A DNA stretch of 64,000 bases from Odoribacter sp. AF15-53 (GTDB lineage Bacteria; Bacteroidota; Bacteroidia; Bacteroidales; Marinifilaceae): the NCBI RefSeq assembly GCF_003479425.1, contig NZ_QUHC01000010.1, positions 62,001-126,000 of the forward strand. The letters run 5' to 3'. This document shows positions 1 to 8,020 of this stretch, one piece after another. The notes under the pieces are model-generated. The model was not told the DNA's origin and made no database searches. It saw nothing but the letters and a program-made list of their open reading frames with translations. The first letter of the stretch is position 1, and every line of letters begins with the position of its first letter. A program made the translations under genes and the position numbers.

Positions 1-494
1 AAATCGACGTGGTAGTTCTTGAAATCGACAAGGACAACCGGAGATTGAGTTTGGGTCACAAACAATTGGAAGAGAATCCTTGGGATGTGTTCGAAACGAT
101 CTTTACCGTTGATTCTATCCATGAAGGTACGATCACTGAAATCTTCGACAAGGGTGCTGTTATCGCGTTGCCTTACGGCGTAGAAGGATTTGCAACTCCT
201 CGCCACTTGGTAAAAGAAGACGGAACTCAGGCTAAGGTTGACGAGAAATTATCGTTCAAGGTAATCGAGTTCAACAAGGGAGCCAAGAGAATCATCCTTT
301 CTCACTCTCGTATTTTCGAGGACGAGCAAAAGGCTGTTGACAATGCCAAGAAAAAAGATGATGCTAACGCTACCAAGAAAGCAGTGAAAAAAGTGAAAGA
401 GAAACTTGAAAAAACAACTTTAGGTGATATCACCGAGTTGGCTGCTTTGAAGGATCAAATGGAAGCTAAAGAAGAGGAAGAAAAGAACAATTAA
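1..494 (+). CDS. rpsA: 30S ribosomal protein S1, C-terminal part (5' truncated by window)
   Basis: The reading frame is open from the first bases, so the true start lies upstream; the GTG at 9 is internal. About 163 residues are visible. They hold the end of one S1 RNA-binding domain (the VLEIDKDNRRLSLGHKQ segment, typical of an S1 last strand), then a full S1 domain (WDVFETIFTVDSIHEGTI through RIILSHSRIFEDE), then a Lys/Glu-rich tail with DITELAALKDQM, as in Bacteroidetes S1 proteins. S1 binds mRNA on the small ribosomal subunit and helps initiation on mRNAs with poor Shine-Dalgarno sequences, which fits the general lack of such sites here. rnz follows after 3 bases. The identification is sure; only the N-terminal extent is unknown. 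Confidence 0.93.
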   Translation, partial: IDVVVLEIDKDNRRLSLGHKQLEENPWDVFETIFTVDSIHEGTITEIFDKGAVIALPYGVEGFATPRHLVKEDGTQAKVDEKLSFKVIEFNKGAKRIILSHSRIFEDEQKAVDNAKKKDDANATKKAVKKVKEKLEKTTLGDITELAALKDQMEAKEEEEKNN

Positions 495-497
495 TTT

Positions 498-1430
498 GTG
501 AAATTCGAACTGACTATACTGGGGTGCGGTTCAGCCGTCCCCACGCTTCAAAGAAATGCTGCCGCTCAGGTACTCAATGTACTTGAGCGGTACTTTCTTA
601 TTGACTGCGGCGAGGGTACACAACAACAGTTGCGACGTTTCCGGGTGCCGTACAATAAGATTAATCATATTTTTATTTCTCACCTGCACGGGGATCATTT
701 CTTCGGGTTGATCGGTTTGCTTTCCAGTTTCTCGCTACAAAACCGACGTGCCGAGTTGCATATCTATTCCGATAAGCGTTTACAGGAGATCATTGAATTC
801 CAATTGAAGGTGATGAATTCCCGTTTGAATTATCCCTTGATTTTTCACCATCTGGATCGTGAACCCGGTTTGATCTACGAGGATCGTATGATGACGGTTC
901 TCGCTTTTCCATTGAAGCATCGTTACGAGGCCCCGGTGACGGGTTTTCTGTTTGCTGAGAAAGAGAAGGAGAGAAATATTAAAAGGGAGATGACCGATGC
1001 TTTTCAAGTGCCCGTGGCTTTTATGCACCGATTGAAGAAGGGGGAGGATTTTGTTACTCCCGATGGCGAGATTATCGCGAATGGCCGTTTGACAACGGCA
1101 CCACCTGCACCCCGTTCGTACGCTTACATGACCGACACGCTTTTCCGGGAGTCTTTTGCCGAATACGTGAAAGGGGTTGATTTACTTTATCACGAATCCA
1201 CTTACGGGAACGAGTTTGCCGATTTGGCCAAAGAGACATTTCACAGTACTGCGGGACAAGCGGCGCGAATGGCCGTGCTTGCCGGGGCGAAGCACCTCCT
1301 GCTAGGACATTTTTCATCCCGTTATCCCGATCCGGCTCCTTTGCTAGAGCAAGCCCGTGAGGTTTTCCCGAACACGGATTTGTGTTACGACGGGGCGATA
1401 TTCGAACTACCTGCCGTGAAGAGGGGGTGA
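498..1430 (+). CDS. rnz: Ribonuclease Z
   Basis: A 310-residue metallo-beta-lactamase-fold endonuclease that matures tRNA 3' ends. The zinc-binding motif HxHxDH is HLHGDH at residues 62-67. The start ILGCGSAVPTLQRN is the usual RNase Z N-terminus. Later ligand segments (YMTDTLF, HESTYG, LGHFSSRY) are present, so both metal sites look complete. The length matches the bacterial 300-310 aa class. The start codon is GTG; no better ATG exists before the conserved N-terminus. It lies 3 bases after rpsA, so it is probably co-transcribed. Its 3' end converges with the KilA-N gene, leaving a 3-base gap. Confidence 0.95.
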   Translation: MKFELTILGCGSAVPTLQRNAAAQVLNVLERYFLIDCGEGTQQQLRRFRVPYNKINHIFISHLHGDHFFGLIGLLSSFSLQNRRAELHIYSDKRLQEIIEFQLKVMNSRLNYPLIFHHLDREPGLIYEDRMMTVLAFPLKHRYEAPVTGFLFAEKEKERNIKREMTDAFQVPVAFMHRLKKGEDFVTPDGEIIANGRLTTAPPAPRSYAYMTDTLFRESFAEYVKGVDLLYHESTYGNEFADLAKETFHSTAGQAARMAVLAGAKHLLLGHFSSRYPDPAPLLEQAREVFPNTDLCYDGAIFELPAVKRG

Positions 1431-1433
1431 GTT

Positions 1434-2234
1434 TTATTTCAACAGCTTCCTGTTCCAGTCATCTTCCAATACACGCATTTGCTGAATGGCAATCCGATTT
1501 AGCTTGATGAGTCGTTCCCCTTGTGGAATACCTTGGTCGATGAACACTGCATTTAGGTTTTCCATGTTAGAAAGGCAAATCAGTTCGTTGATGGAGGCAT
1601 AATCACGGATATTGCCTTTTAATTCGGAATGCTGTTCACGCCACATTTTAGCAGTCATACCAAACATGGCTACGTTAAGCACGTCGGCCTCTTCTGCATA
1701 GATGATACTTGCCTGTGCCGGAGTGACCTCTGTCGGGATAAGATTCTGTTTGATGGCATCGGTGTGTATGCGGTAGTTAATCTTTGATAGCTCACGTTTG
1801 GCGGTCCAACCGAGTAATCGTTGCTCTTCGTTTTTCAGTCGCTGAAATTCTTTTATTATATAAACTTTAAATTCAGGGCTTATCCACATCGCAAACTCAA
1901 AAGCAATGTCCTTATGCGCATAGGTACCGCCATACCTGCCGGCCTTGGCTTGCAGGCTCACGGCATTAGTATGTGCCACAAACTCTTTGACGCTTATCTT
2001 GAAACTGTTAAGTCCCGACTGGTTTCTAATTATGGCGAATTCGCCATAATTAAAATCAGGATTATACACCTTCTCCCAAATTCCGATAAATTCAAGCGTG
2101 TTTCGGTTACGTAACCAGTCTGTAATAAAGAAATCACCGTCTTTGGCCCGCAACATATCTGTCAGGCAAATATAGTCCTCGCCATTGACTTTGATAACAT
2201 TCACTTCGGTGTCTTTTACTGTAATTTTTGCCAT
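1434..2234 (-). CDS. KilA-N domain protein
   Basis: 266 residues. The N-terminal ~115 residues match the KilA-N fold (ICLTDMLRAKDGDFFITDWLRNRN, then a long insert, then SLQAKAGRYGGTYAHKDIAFEFAMWISPEFKVYIIKEFQRLK). KilA-N is a DNA-binding domain of phages and large DNA viruses that also occurs in stand-alone Bacteroidales genes. The C-terminal half is helical and has no catalytic motif I recognise. It is a lone minus-strand gene inserted tail-to-tail after rnz, which suggests an acquired accessory gene. Its coding sequence contains a 26-bp perfect palindrome (2027-2052). The cellular role is unknown; phage-derived regulation or defence is possible. Confidence 0.85.
   Translation of the reverse strand: MAKITVKDTEVNVIKVNGEDYICLTDMLRAKDGDFFITDWLRNRNTLEFIGIWEKVYNPDFNYGEFAIIRNQSGLNSFKISVKEFVAHTNAVSLQAKAGRYGGTYAHKDIAFEFAMWISPEFKVYIIKEFQRLKNEEQRLLGWTAKRELSKINYRIHTDAIKQNLIPTEVTPAQASIIYAEEADVLNVAMFGMTAKMWREQHSELKGNIRDYASINELICLSNMENLNAVFIDQGIPQGERLIKLNRIAIQQMRVLEDDWNRKLLK
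2027..2052. repeat. 26-bp perfect palindrome inside the KilA-N gene
   Basis: The two 13-base arms are exact reverse complements with no loop, centred on the GAATTC at 2037-2042 (arm core TTATGGCGAA). It encodes the NYGEFAIIRN segment of the protein on the minus strand. It could be a dyad operator read by the gene's own DNA-binding product, or simply chance codon use. Confidence 0.85.
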
Positions 2235-2262
2235 TAGTGATAGAGACTTTGAATTTCAGTCG

Positions 2263-2270
2263 TAAAGGTA
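2263..2270 (-). promoter_or_regulatory. Candidate -7 box for KilA-N gene
   Basis: On the minus strand this reads TACCTTTA, close to the Bacteroidales -7 consensus TAnnTTTG, 28 bases before the ATG. No clear -33 TTTG is seen. An almost identical element with similar flanks lies upstream of the other lone minus-strand gene (13503-13510). Confidence 0.4.
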
Positions 2271-2425
2271 TCTATAATCAATGAGATTATTGAACTATTT
2301 ACGAAGATAAAGAAGATTTTCTAATAAACGGATCGTGGAAGCTGTGGTGTTGGTCAAGGGTTGGTTCTTGGTTAGGCTATTTTTCCTTATTTTGCTATTA
2401 ATATCCTATTTGTAGTTCATTATCA

Positions 2426-2463
2426 TCATGAAGCATTCATCTTGCATTCATGAAGCATTCATC
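2426..2463. repeat. Short direct repeat pair
   Basis: TCATGAAGCATTCATC occurs at 2426-2441 and again at 2448-2463, a 22-base period. No gene lies here. It may be a protein-binding repeat or a remnant; no function can be assigned. Confidence 0.75.
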
Positions 2464-2642
2464 CTCGATAAAATTGATATTTGGATGGGTTTTGTTTGGA
2501 TGTAGGGTGTGTTTTGTCGTATATTAGCTACTTGACGGAGTATGCTTGAATACCAGGGGATGCGGGCGTTACGATAGCGTAAGGTGGGAGAATATGTTTT
2601 GGGACAAGTGAAATATAATGGGTGTCGTGAACTATTATGAAC

Positions 2643-2673
2643 TTGTTTGGTGTTGGTTTGTCCTGTATTTTTG
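2643..2673 (+). promoter_or_regulatory. Candidate promoter of the fimbrillin operon
   Basis: TATTTTTG at 2666-2673 matches TAnnTTTG exactly. A TTG at 2643-2645 lies 20 bases upstream, near the usual -33 spacing (a full TTTG at 2646-2649 is also present but closer). Transcription from here would begin around 2680. That excludes the ATG at 2637 and supports translation from 2709. Confidence 0.5.
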
Positions 2674-2708
2674 TGTGGAAAAATGAAATCATATTTAAAA
2701 TAGCGGTT

Positions 2709-3608
2709 ATGAAAATAGAATCTTGGTTGCACATTTTAGTTTTTCTTTTGCTGTGTGGATGTTCGGGAGGAGGAGGTGAAGAGGAGGTGACGCCTCCGAC
2801 AGAGCCGGAGACTCCGAAAGTACAAATAGCTTTAAATTGCGGTATTGCTTCCCGGGCCACGGAAACGAGTTTCGAGTCGGGGGATAAGGTCGGTTTGTTC
2901 GTGGTGAATTATAACGGTTCTTCTGCAGGAACGTTGCAGAACACGGGGAATCACGCGGATAACGTGAAGTTTACTTATTCTTCCGCGTGGACCCCGGAGC
3001 GGGAGATTTACTGGAAGGACGAGACGACGAAGGCTGATTTCTATTGTTATTATCCGTACGCGACCATAACGGATGTTGCGGCGTACAAGTTTTCCGTGAA
3101 TGCGGATCAATCGACGGAAGCAAATTACAAGGCATCCGATTTCTTGTTGGGAAAAACGGGTGGCGTGTCTCCGTCGAGTGATGCGGTTGATATTACTTTG
3201 AAGCATGTTTTCAGTTGTATGCAGATCAAGGTGGCTGCCGGTAAAGGGTACACGGAGGAGGAATTGAATAAGGTTGTCGAGAGCGTGACCGTGCATGGTG
3301 TCAGTACCGGGGCTTCGATTAACCTGTCAACGGGAGCGGTGAAGGTGGAAGGCGGGGAGAAGGTGATCACCCCTTGGAAGGATGGCGAGTATTACAAGGC
3401 GTTGATCGTGCCGCAATCCGTTAAGGAGGTTGGTTTGATTGTCGTTCTTATTAACAAGAAAGAGTATGCGTTAAAGAAGGCTTTCACGTTTGAAGCGAAT
3501 AAACGGCACACGTTTACGGTTGTCGTTGATAAGACGAATGAAGGGATAAATGTCGGCATTGGGAGCTGGGAAGAGGATGATATTGATCACGGAGGGGTGG
3601 CGGAATAA
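2709..3608 (+). CDS. Fimbrillin-family (Mfa-like) lipoprotein
   Basis: 299 residues from the ATG at 2709. I prefer this start to 2637 because it gives a clean lipoprotein signal (MKIESWLHILVFLLLCGC, lipidated Cys18) and lies downstream of the promoter candidate. After a Gly/Glu/Pro-rich linker it shows the Mfa-like pattern: SRATETSFESGDKVGLFVVN, a VKFTYSSAWTP strand, REIYWKD, DFYCYYPY, then a second domain with ASDFLLGK, LKHVFSCMQIKV and YYKALIVPQ. These proteins are surface lipoproteins related to the subunits of Bacteroidales type V pili. No FimB/Mfa2 anchor or protease-assembly partner is seen, so it may be a stand-alone surface protein. First gene of a run of six same-strand genes. Confidence 0.88.
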   Translation: MKIESWLHILVFLLLCGCSGGGGEEEVTPPTEPETPKVQIALNCGIASRATETSFESGDKVGLFVVNYNGSSAGTLQNTGNHADNVKFTYSSAWTPEREIYWKDETTKADFYCYYPYATITDVAAYKFSVNADQSTEANYKASDFLLGKTGGVSPSSDAVDITLKHVFSCMQIKVAAGKGYTEEELNKVVESVTVHGVSTGASINLSTGAVKVEGGEKVITPWKDGEYYKALIVPQSVKEVGLIVVLINKKEYALKKAFTFEANKRHTFTVVVDKTNEGINVGIGSWEEDDIDHGGVAE

Positions 3609-3624
3609 TTAAAATTTATAGGTT

Positions 3625-6600
3625 ATGGGGAAAAGATATAGTGTTTTGGTTGCATGCATGATGGCGTTTCTATGCTTGCTTTTTGCCTGCCAGAAAGATG
3701 ATGGAGTGATGGGGGGCGAGGATACGAGACTTCCGATTGATTTATCCGGGGAAATTGATCAGGTGATGCTGTCGCGGGTGAATGACGGGGGATTTTGTGA
3801 TAAGGACGTGATAGGGGTTTATATCGTGGACTACGAAGGGGGAAAACCCGGAGAATTGAAATTGGAAGGAAATCGGGCTTCGAATGTGCAGTTTACTTAC
3901 AATGAAGCTAGTAATAAATGGAGAGGGGCGTATGATATTTACTGGAAGGATTCGAAAACTCCGATAGATGTGTACGGGTATTATCCTTGGAATTCTCCGG
4001 GGAGTATTGGTGAGTACGCTTTCGAGGTACAGAAGGATCAGTCGAAAGCGGGGGAGAATGGGAGTCTGGGAGGTTACGAGGCGAGTGATTTTCTTTGGGG
4101 AAAAGCAGAGGAGGTGGCTCCCTCGACAAAAGTGATCCGCTTGGCTTTCCGGCATAAAATGAGTACGGCTCGTGTGACGTTGGTGGAAGGAGAGGGGTTT
4201 GCTGAAGGAGAGTGGACGGGATTGGAGAAACAGGTGTTGGTGACGAATACTAAACGAAAGGCATTGATAGATTTGACAACGGGAAAAGTGACAGCCACGG
4301 GAACGGTTGCTACCACGGGAACGATACCTTATCAGAAGGATGGGGAATTCCGGGCCATTGTCGTGCCGCAGGAAATAAGTAGCGGAACGGAGTTGTTTAA
4401 GATCACGGTAGATGGTGTGGTGTATACTTTCAAAAAGGACGAGGTGTTTGCTTACGTGTCTTCGAAGATGCATAATTTCACGATAAAGGTGAATAAGAAG
4501 GAGAATACCGGGGCATACGAGTTTATGCTGGTGAGCGAGTCGATCACGGCATGGGAAAATGATATGATAACGCATGATGCGACGGCAAAGGAGTATATCG
4601 TGATTGAATCCGAGGCTGGGAAATTAAAAGAGGCAATAAAGGCGGCGAATAAGGATTTCCGGCAATTGCAAAATTTGAAGATTACGGGGGAGATTTGTGC
4701 TTTGGATTTTCATTTCATGCGGGATTCGATGGATCGGTTGCAGGCTCTGAATTTGAAGGAGGTGAAGATTGTTAGATATTATGATGAATGGGGGAATTTG
4801 GTTCCTGAAAATGATAAAATACCTGAAGGAGCTTTTAATAAAAAGAAATCTTTGCAACGAATAATATTGCCAGATAAATTAAAAATAATAGGAACATTTG
4901 CTTTTTATAACTGTACTAACCTAACAGGTTCATTGACTATTCCAGAAGGTGTTGTCAAAATAGAGGCTGCTGCTTTTCAAAGTTGTGTGAATTTGAAGGG
5001 TACCTTATCGTTGCCAACTACGTTAGAATATTTAGGGGATGAAAATAGTGTTGGATCTGTTTTTGATGAGTGTGGATTTACCTGTGAGCTAAAATTGCCA
5101 GATAAATTGAAATACATAGGAAATTATACGTTTAATAATTGTCAGAATTTATATGGTTCTTTGATTTTACCTGAAAATTTAGAATACATAGGTTTAGGAG
5201 CTTTTCAAAATTGCAGAGGATTTACTGGTAGTTTAGAAATACCTAAAAGAGTATCTGTTATTCATCAAGAGGCTTTTAATTATTGTGGTTTTGATGGAAT
5301 ATTAAAATTACATGATGGGATTATAAATATAGAGGAGAATGCTTTTAGATGTCGTTTTAAAGGTGAATTAGTTTTACCGAAAAATTTGTTTGTTCTATCA
5401 AATGGAGTTTTTGCTGGTTGTAATTTTTCTGGAGAATTAAAACTACCGGAAAAATTATCTTCTATTGGAGATTTTGCTTTTGGCGATAATCAACGATTAA
5501 CAGGAGTGTTGGAGATTCCTCAAAGTGTTCAAAATATAGGGGAAGGAGCGTTTATAGGGTGTTCTATGATTGAAAAACTTATTTTGTCAGATAATTTAGA
5601 ATCTATAGGTTCCGTCGCTTTTGGAAATTGTTTTTATATAAATTCAATAGTATGTAAAAGTATTACTCCTTCTTATATGCACATGAATGCTTTTGATGGT
5701 GTTGAAAAAGAGAATGTGGTACTTGAAATACCAGAAATTGCAATTCAACAGTATAATTCTGCTCCGGGATGGTGTGAATTTAAAAAGATAACAGCACACA
5801 GAAAATTGGTATGCCGTCCGTCAGAGTTGAAGACATTAAACGGGAGAACTGAACGACAATTGGTTTTGGATGCAGAAGGGAAATGGGGAGTAGTGAGTAA
5901 GCCTGATTGGTGTACGTTATCTACTATGAGTGGAGAGAAAAAAACAGAGTTGACACTTACGATTGATGCAGGAAGCGAGAGCAGGGAAGGGGAGATTGTG
6001 TTTAAACTGGATGAATATGATTATACGACAACTTGCCGTGTTGCACAATATTATTATGAACATGAAGAGGATGAGGAAATTACTTTACAAACTCATAGTA
6101 GGGGTAAAGGAATTAATTTAGTATTCTTGGGCGATGGGTTCGATGCGGAAAATATCTCCAATGGGGATTATTTGCGGGTGATGAACGAGCAGATGGAACG
6201 TTTCTTTGATATTGAACCTTATCATACTTATCGAGATTATTTCAATGTTTCAACTGCAATAGCTGTTTCTCCGGAGAGTGGGATTGGTACTGTGAATACA
6301 GTTCGGAACACGAAGTTTGAAACAACATTCACGGGGGGAGTCGGATTAAGGGGAAATTATAGTGCAATTTTTAATTATGCGATGGAAGTTTCTCCGGTAG
6401 ATGAGAGTAATTTGAATCAATCGTTGATTGTTGTAACACCGAACACGATTGATTACGGTGGTATAACTGAGATGTGGACAGATGGTAGTGCGATAGCGTT
6501 TTGTCCATTAAGTGAGGATAGTTATCCTTACGATGCTCGGGGAATTATTCAACATGAGGCTGGGGGACATGGTTTTGGTAAGTTGGGAGATGAGTATATT

Positions 6601-7056
6601 TACCACAATGCGTTTATTGATTTTTGTGATTGTACTTGTTGTGAGCATGTGTTTGAATTTAATATTGCGAAGTCATTGGGATGGTATGAGAATCTGTCCC
6701 TTACCGGAAAGATGCATGAGGTGCCTTGGTCGCATTTGATTTTCGATGACCGATATAGTGACGTGGTGGATATTTACGAGGGTGGATTCAAGCATGCACG
6801 TGGGGTTTTCCGTTCGGAACAGAATAGCTGTATGAATAATAATATTTCATATTACAATGCCATCAGCCGGGAAGCGATCGTGAAACGAATCATGGAATAT
6901 GCCGGAGAATCTTACTCGTTCGAGAAGTTCGTGGAGAATGACAAGCGAGATGTTGTTAATTCATTGTCTCGTTCTGCGGAGCGTTCGGGTGTTACGGTGC
7001 GGGGTAATCAATATGCACCCCGGATTCATAAGGGGAAACCGGATATTTTGAAATAA
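3625..7056 (+). CDS. Fimbrillin-LRR-BACON-M64 metalloprotease lipoprotein
   Basis: 1143 residues, with lipobox LLFAC (Cys22). Domains in order: an Mfa-like fimbrillin module (~25-320, with VIGVYIVDYEG, DIYWKD, YGYYPW, EASDFLWGKA); a BspA/TpLRR-type leucine-rich repeat array (~395-720, many copies of LPxxLxxIGxxAFxxCxxLxG); a BACON-like domain (~725-810, WGVVSKPDWCTLS through TTTCRVAQ); and a peptidase M64 domain (~820-1105). The zinc motif is HEAGGHGFGKLGDE, with His977, Glu978, His982 and the trailing Asp989. M64 contains IgA-cleaving metallopeptidases. The protein should be lipid-anchored outside the cell, where the fimbrillin part may dock it. Codons across ~4800-6700 are much more AT-rich than both ends, suggesting a mosaic origin. 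The substrate is unknown. Confidence 0.88.
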   Translation: MGKRYSVLVACMMAFLCLLFACQKDDGVMGGEDTRLPIDLSGEIDQVMLSRVNDGGFCDKDVIGVYIVDYEGGKPGELKLEGNRASNVQFTYNEASNKWRGAYDIYWKDSKTPIDVYGYYPWNSPGSIGEYAFEVQKDQSKAGENGSLGGYEASDFLWGKAEEVAPSTKVIRLAFRHKMSTARVTLVEGEGFAEGEWTGLEKQVLVTNTKRKALIDLTTGKVTATGTVATTGTIPYQKDGEFRAIVVPQEISSGTELFKITVDGVVYTFKKDEVFAYVSSKMHNFTIKVNKKENTGAYEFMLVSESITAWENDMITHDATAKEYIVIESEAGKLKEAIKAANKDFRQLQNLKITGEICALDFHFMRDSMDRLQALNLKEVKIVRYYDEWGNLVPENDKIPEGAFNKKKSLQRIILPDKLKIIGTFAFYNCTNLTGSLTIPEGVVKIEAAAFQSCVNLKGTLSLPTTLEYLGDENSVGSVFDECGFTCELKLPDKLKYIGNYTFNNCQNLYGSLILPENLEYIGLGAFQNCRGFTGSLEIPKRVSVIHQEAFNYCGFDGILKLHDGIINIEENAFRCRFKGELVLPKNLFVLSNGVFAGCNFSGELKLPEKLSSIGDFAFGDNQRLTGVLEIPQSVQNIGEGAFIGCSMIEKLILSDNLESIGSVAFGNCFYINSIVCKSITPSYMHMNAFDGVEKENVVLEIPEIAIQQYNSAPGWCEFKKITAHRKLVCRPSELKTLNGRTERQLVLDAEGKWGVVSKPDWCTLSTMSGEKKTELTLTIDAGSESREGEIVFKLDEYDYTTTCRVAQYYYEHEEDEEITLQTHSRGKGINLVFLGDGFDAENISNGDYLRVMNEQMERFFDIEPYHTYRDYFNVSTAIAVSPESGIGTVNTVRNTKFETTFTGGVGLRGNYSAIFNYAMEVSPVDESNLNQSLIVVTPNTIDYGGITEMWTDGSAIAFCPLSEDSYPYDARGIIQHEAGGHGFGKLGDEYIYHNAFIDFCDCTCCEHVFEFNIAKSLGWYENLSLTGKMHEVPWSHLIFDDRYSDVVDIYEGGFKHARGVFRSEQNSCMNNNISYYNAISREAIVKRIMEYAGESYSFEKFVENDKRDVVNSLSRSAERSGVTVRGNQYAPRIHKGKPDILK

Positions 7057-7082
7057 GGGTTGAATGTAAAAACAAGTAAGCT

Positions 7083-7970
7083 ATGAATTGCATGAAAATA
7101 ATATACAGAATCGGGATACTCTATTTCCTGTGCCTCTCGGCTGGTTGCTCTAATTCTGAAAAGGAAATAGAGCCCGATAATCTGTTTGTCTCTTTTGACG
7201 TGGTACATCCCGCTCTTGCCCGGGCGACTTCGACAAATTTTGAGACGGGTGACCGGATGGGGGTATTCTTGACAGAGAAAGATGTCCCTCTGGAAGTCTC
7301 CGGGAATTACGTGAATAACGAATTGTTGACGTATTCCGGTTCGAAATGGGAATCTGCAAGAAAGATTTATTGGAATGACGGAACGTATGACGTGTTTGGT
7401 TATTACCCGTACGTGTCCCCGTTGACAAGCGTGGATGATCTGCCGTTTGAGGTAGCGTCGGATCAGACTACGGCAAGGGATGGAAATTCGTTGGGAGGTT
7501 ACGAGGCTAGTGATTTTTTGTGGGCAAGTTCGAAAAACGTGACTGCGGGGGATGGAGCGGTGAAGTTAACGTTTGCTCACCGGATGAGTAAATTGAATGT
7601 CCGGTTGGTAAGGGGAGAGGATTATGACGGGGAACTGCCAGAGGAGGCCGAAGTGTATGTGCATAACACGGTACCCTCGGCCACGATAGATTTGAGTGCA
7701 GGGTTCGTGACAAAGAATCCTTACGGTACGACGGAGACGATTCGGGCGATGAAGACGGGGGTTTACCAGTATTCGGCCATACTGGTGCCTCAGCGCATTG
7801 ATAATAGCAAGCCGCTGGTGGAGGTGGTGATGAAAGGGGTTGCCTATCTGGTAGAGAGTCGATTCGTTTTTAAACCGGGGATACAGCACACGATAACCGT
7901 GGTGATTTCGAAGAATCCGGAGCAGGTGAAAATTGAGATTGGGGGAGAGATTGAAGATTGGGATAAATAG
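7083..7970 (+). CDS. Fimbrillin-family (Mfa-like) lipoprotein
   Basis: 295 residues, with a lipobox ending LSAGC (Cys22). ATG at 7083 is used; the in-frame ATG at 7092 would also leave a complete signal peptide. The Mfa-like pattern is clear: ARATSTNFETGDRMGVFL, LLTYSGSKWES, RKIYWNDGTYDVFGYYPY, GGYEASDFLWAS, VKLTFAHRMSKLNVRL and YSAILVPQRI. It resembles the N-terminal module of the preceding M64 fusion more than the first fimbrillin does (GGYEASDFLW is shared), so these two probably arose by duplication. It is likely a surface lipoprotein in the same operon; there are 26 bases between the genes. Confidence 0.87.
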   Translation: MNCMKIIYRIGILYFLCLSAGCSNSEKEIEPDNLFVSFDVVHPALARATSTNFETGDRMGVFLTEKDVPLEVSGNYVNNELLTYSGSKWESARKIYWNDGTYDVFGYYPYVSPLTSVDDLPFEVASDQTTARDGNSLGGYEASDFLWASSKNVTAGDGAVKLTFAHRMSKLNVRLVRGEDYDGELPEEAEVYVHNTVPSATIDLSAGFVTKNPYGTTETIRAMKTGVYQYSAILVPQRIDNSKPLVEVVMKGVAYLVESRFVFKPGIQHTITVVISKNPEQVKIEIGGEIEDWDK

Positions 7971-8020
7971 AAAGAAATGTGTATTTTTGCTCCATCTGAT
8001 GTTGTAAACCCCCGTCGATT

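Larger units (their letters stand above)
2235..2708. other. Intergenic region between KilA-N and fimbrillin operon
   Basis: 474 bp between two divergent genes. It holds a minus-strand promoter-like box near the KilA-N start, an imperfect direct-repeat pair (2426-2441 and 2448-2463), and a plus-strand promoter candidate (2643-2673). Short open frames cross it (one begins at 2637), but none looks like a known protein. I treat it as regulatory and non-coding. Confidence 0.6.

Noticed and set aside
9..494. GTG at 9 as the start of a complete small S1-like protein
   Set aside because: The frame is open to the first bases and the sequence before the GTG continues an S1 domain strand, so the gene is truncated by the window edge.
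2637..2708. N-terminal extension of the first fimbrillin from the ATG at 2637
   Set aside because: The extension precedes a clean lipoprotein signal and would begin upstream of the likely transcription start; 2709 is the better start.
3742..4575. 277-residue minus-strand frame
   Set aside because: Fully inside the fimbrillin-M64 gene, with composition typical of an antisense frame and no recognisable domain.
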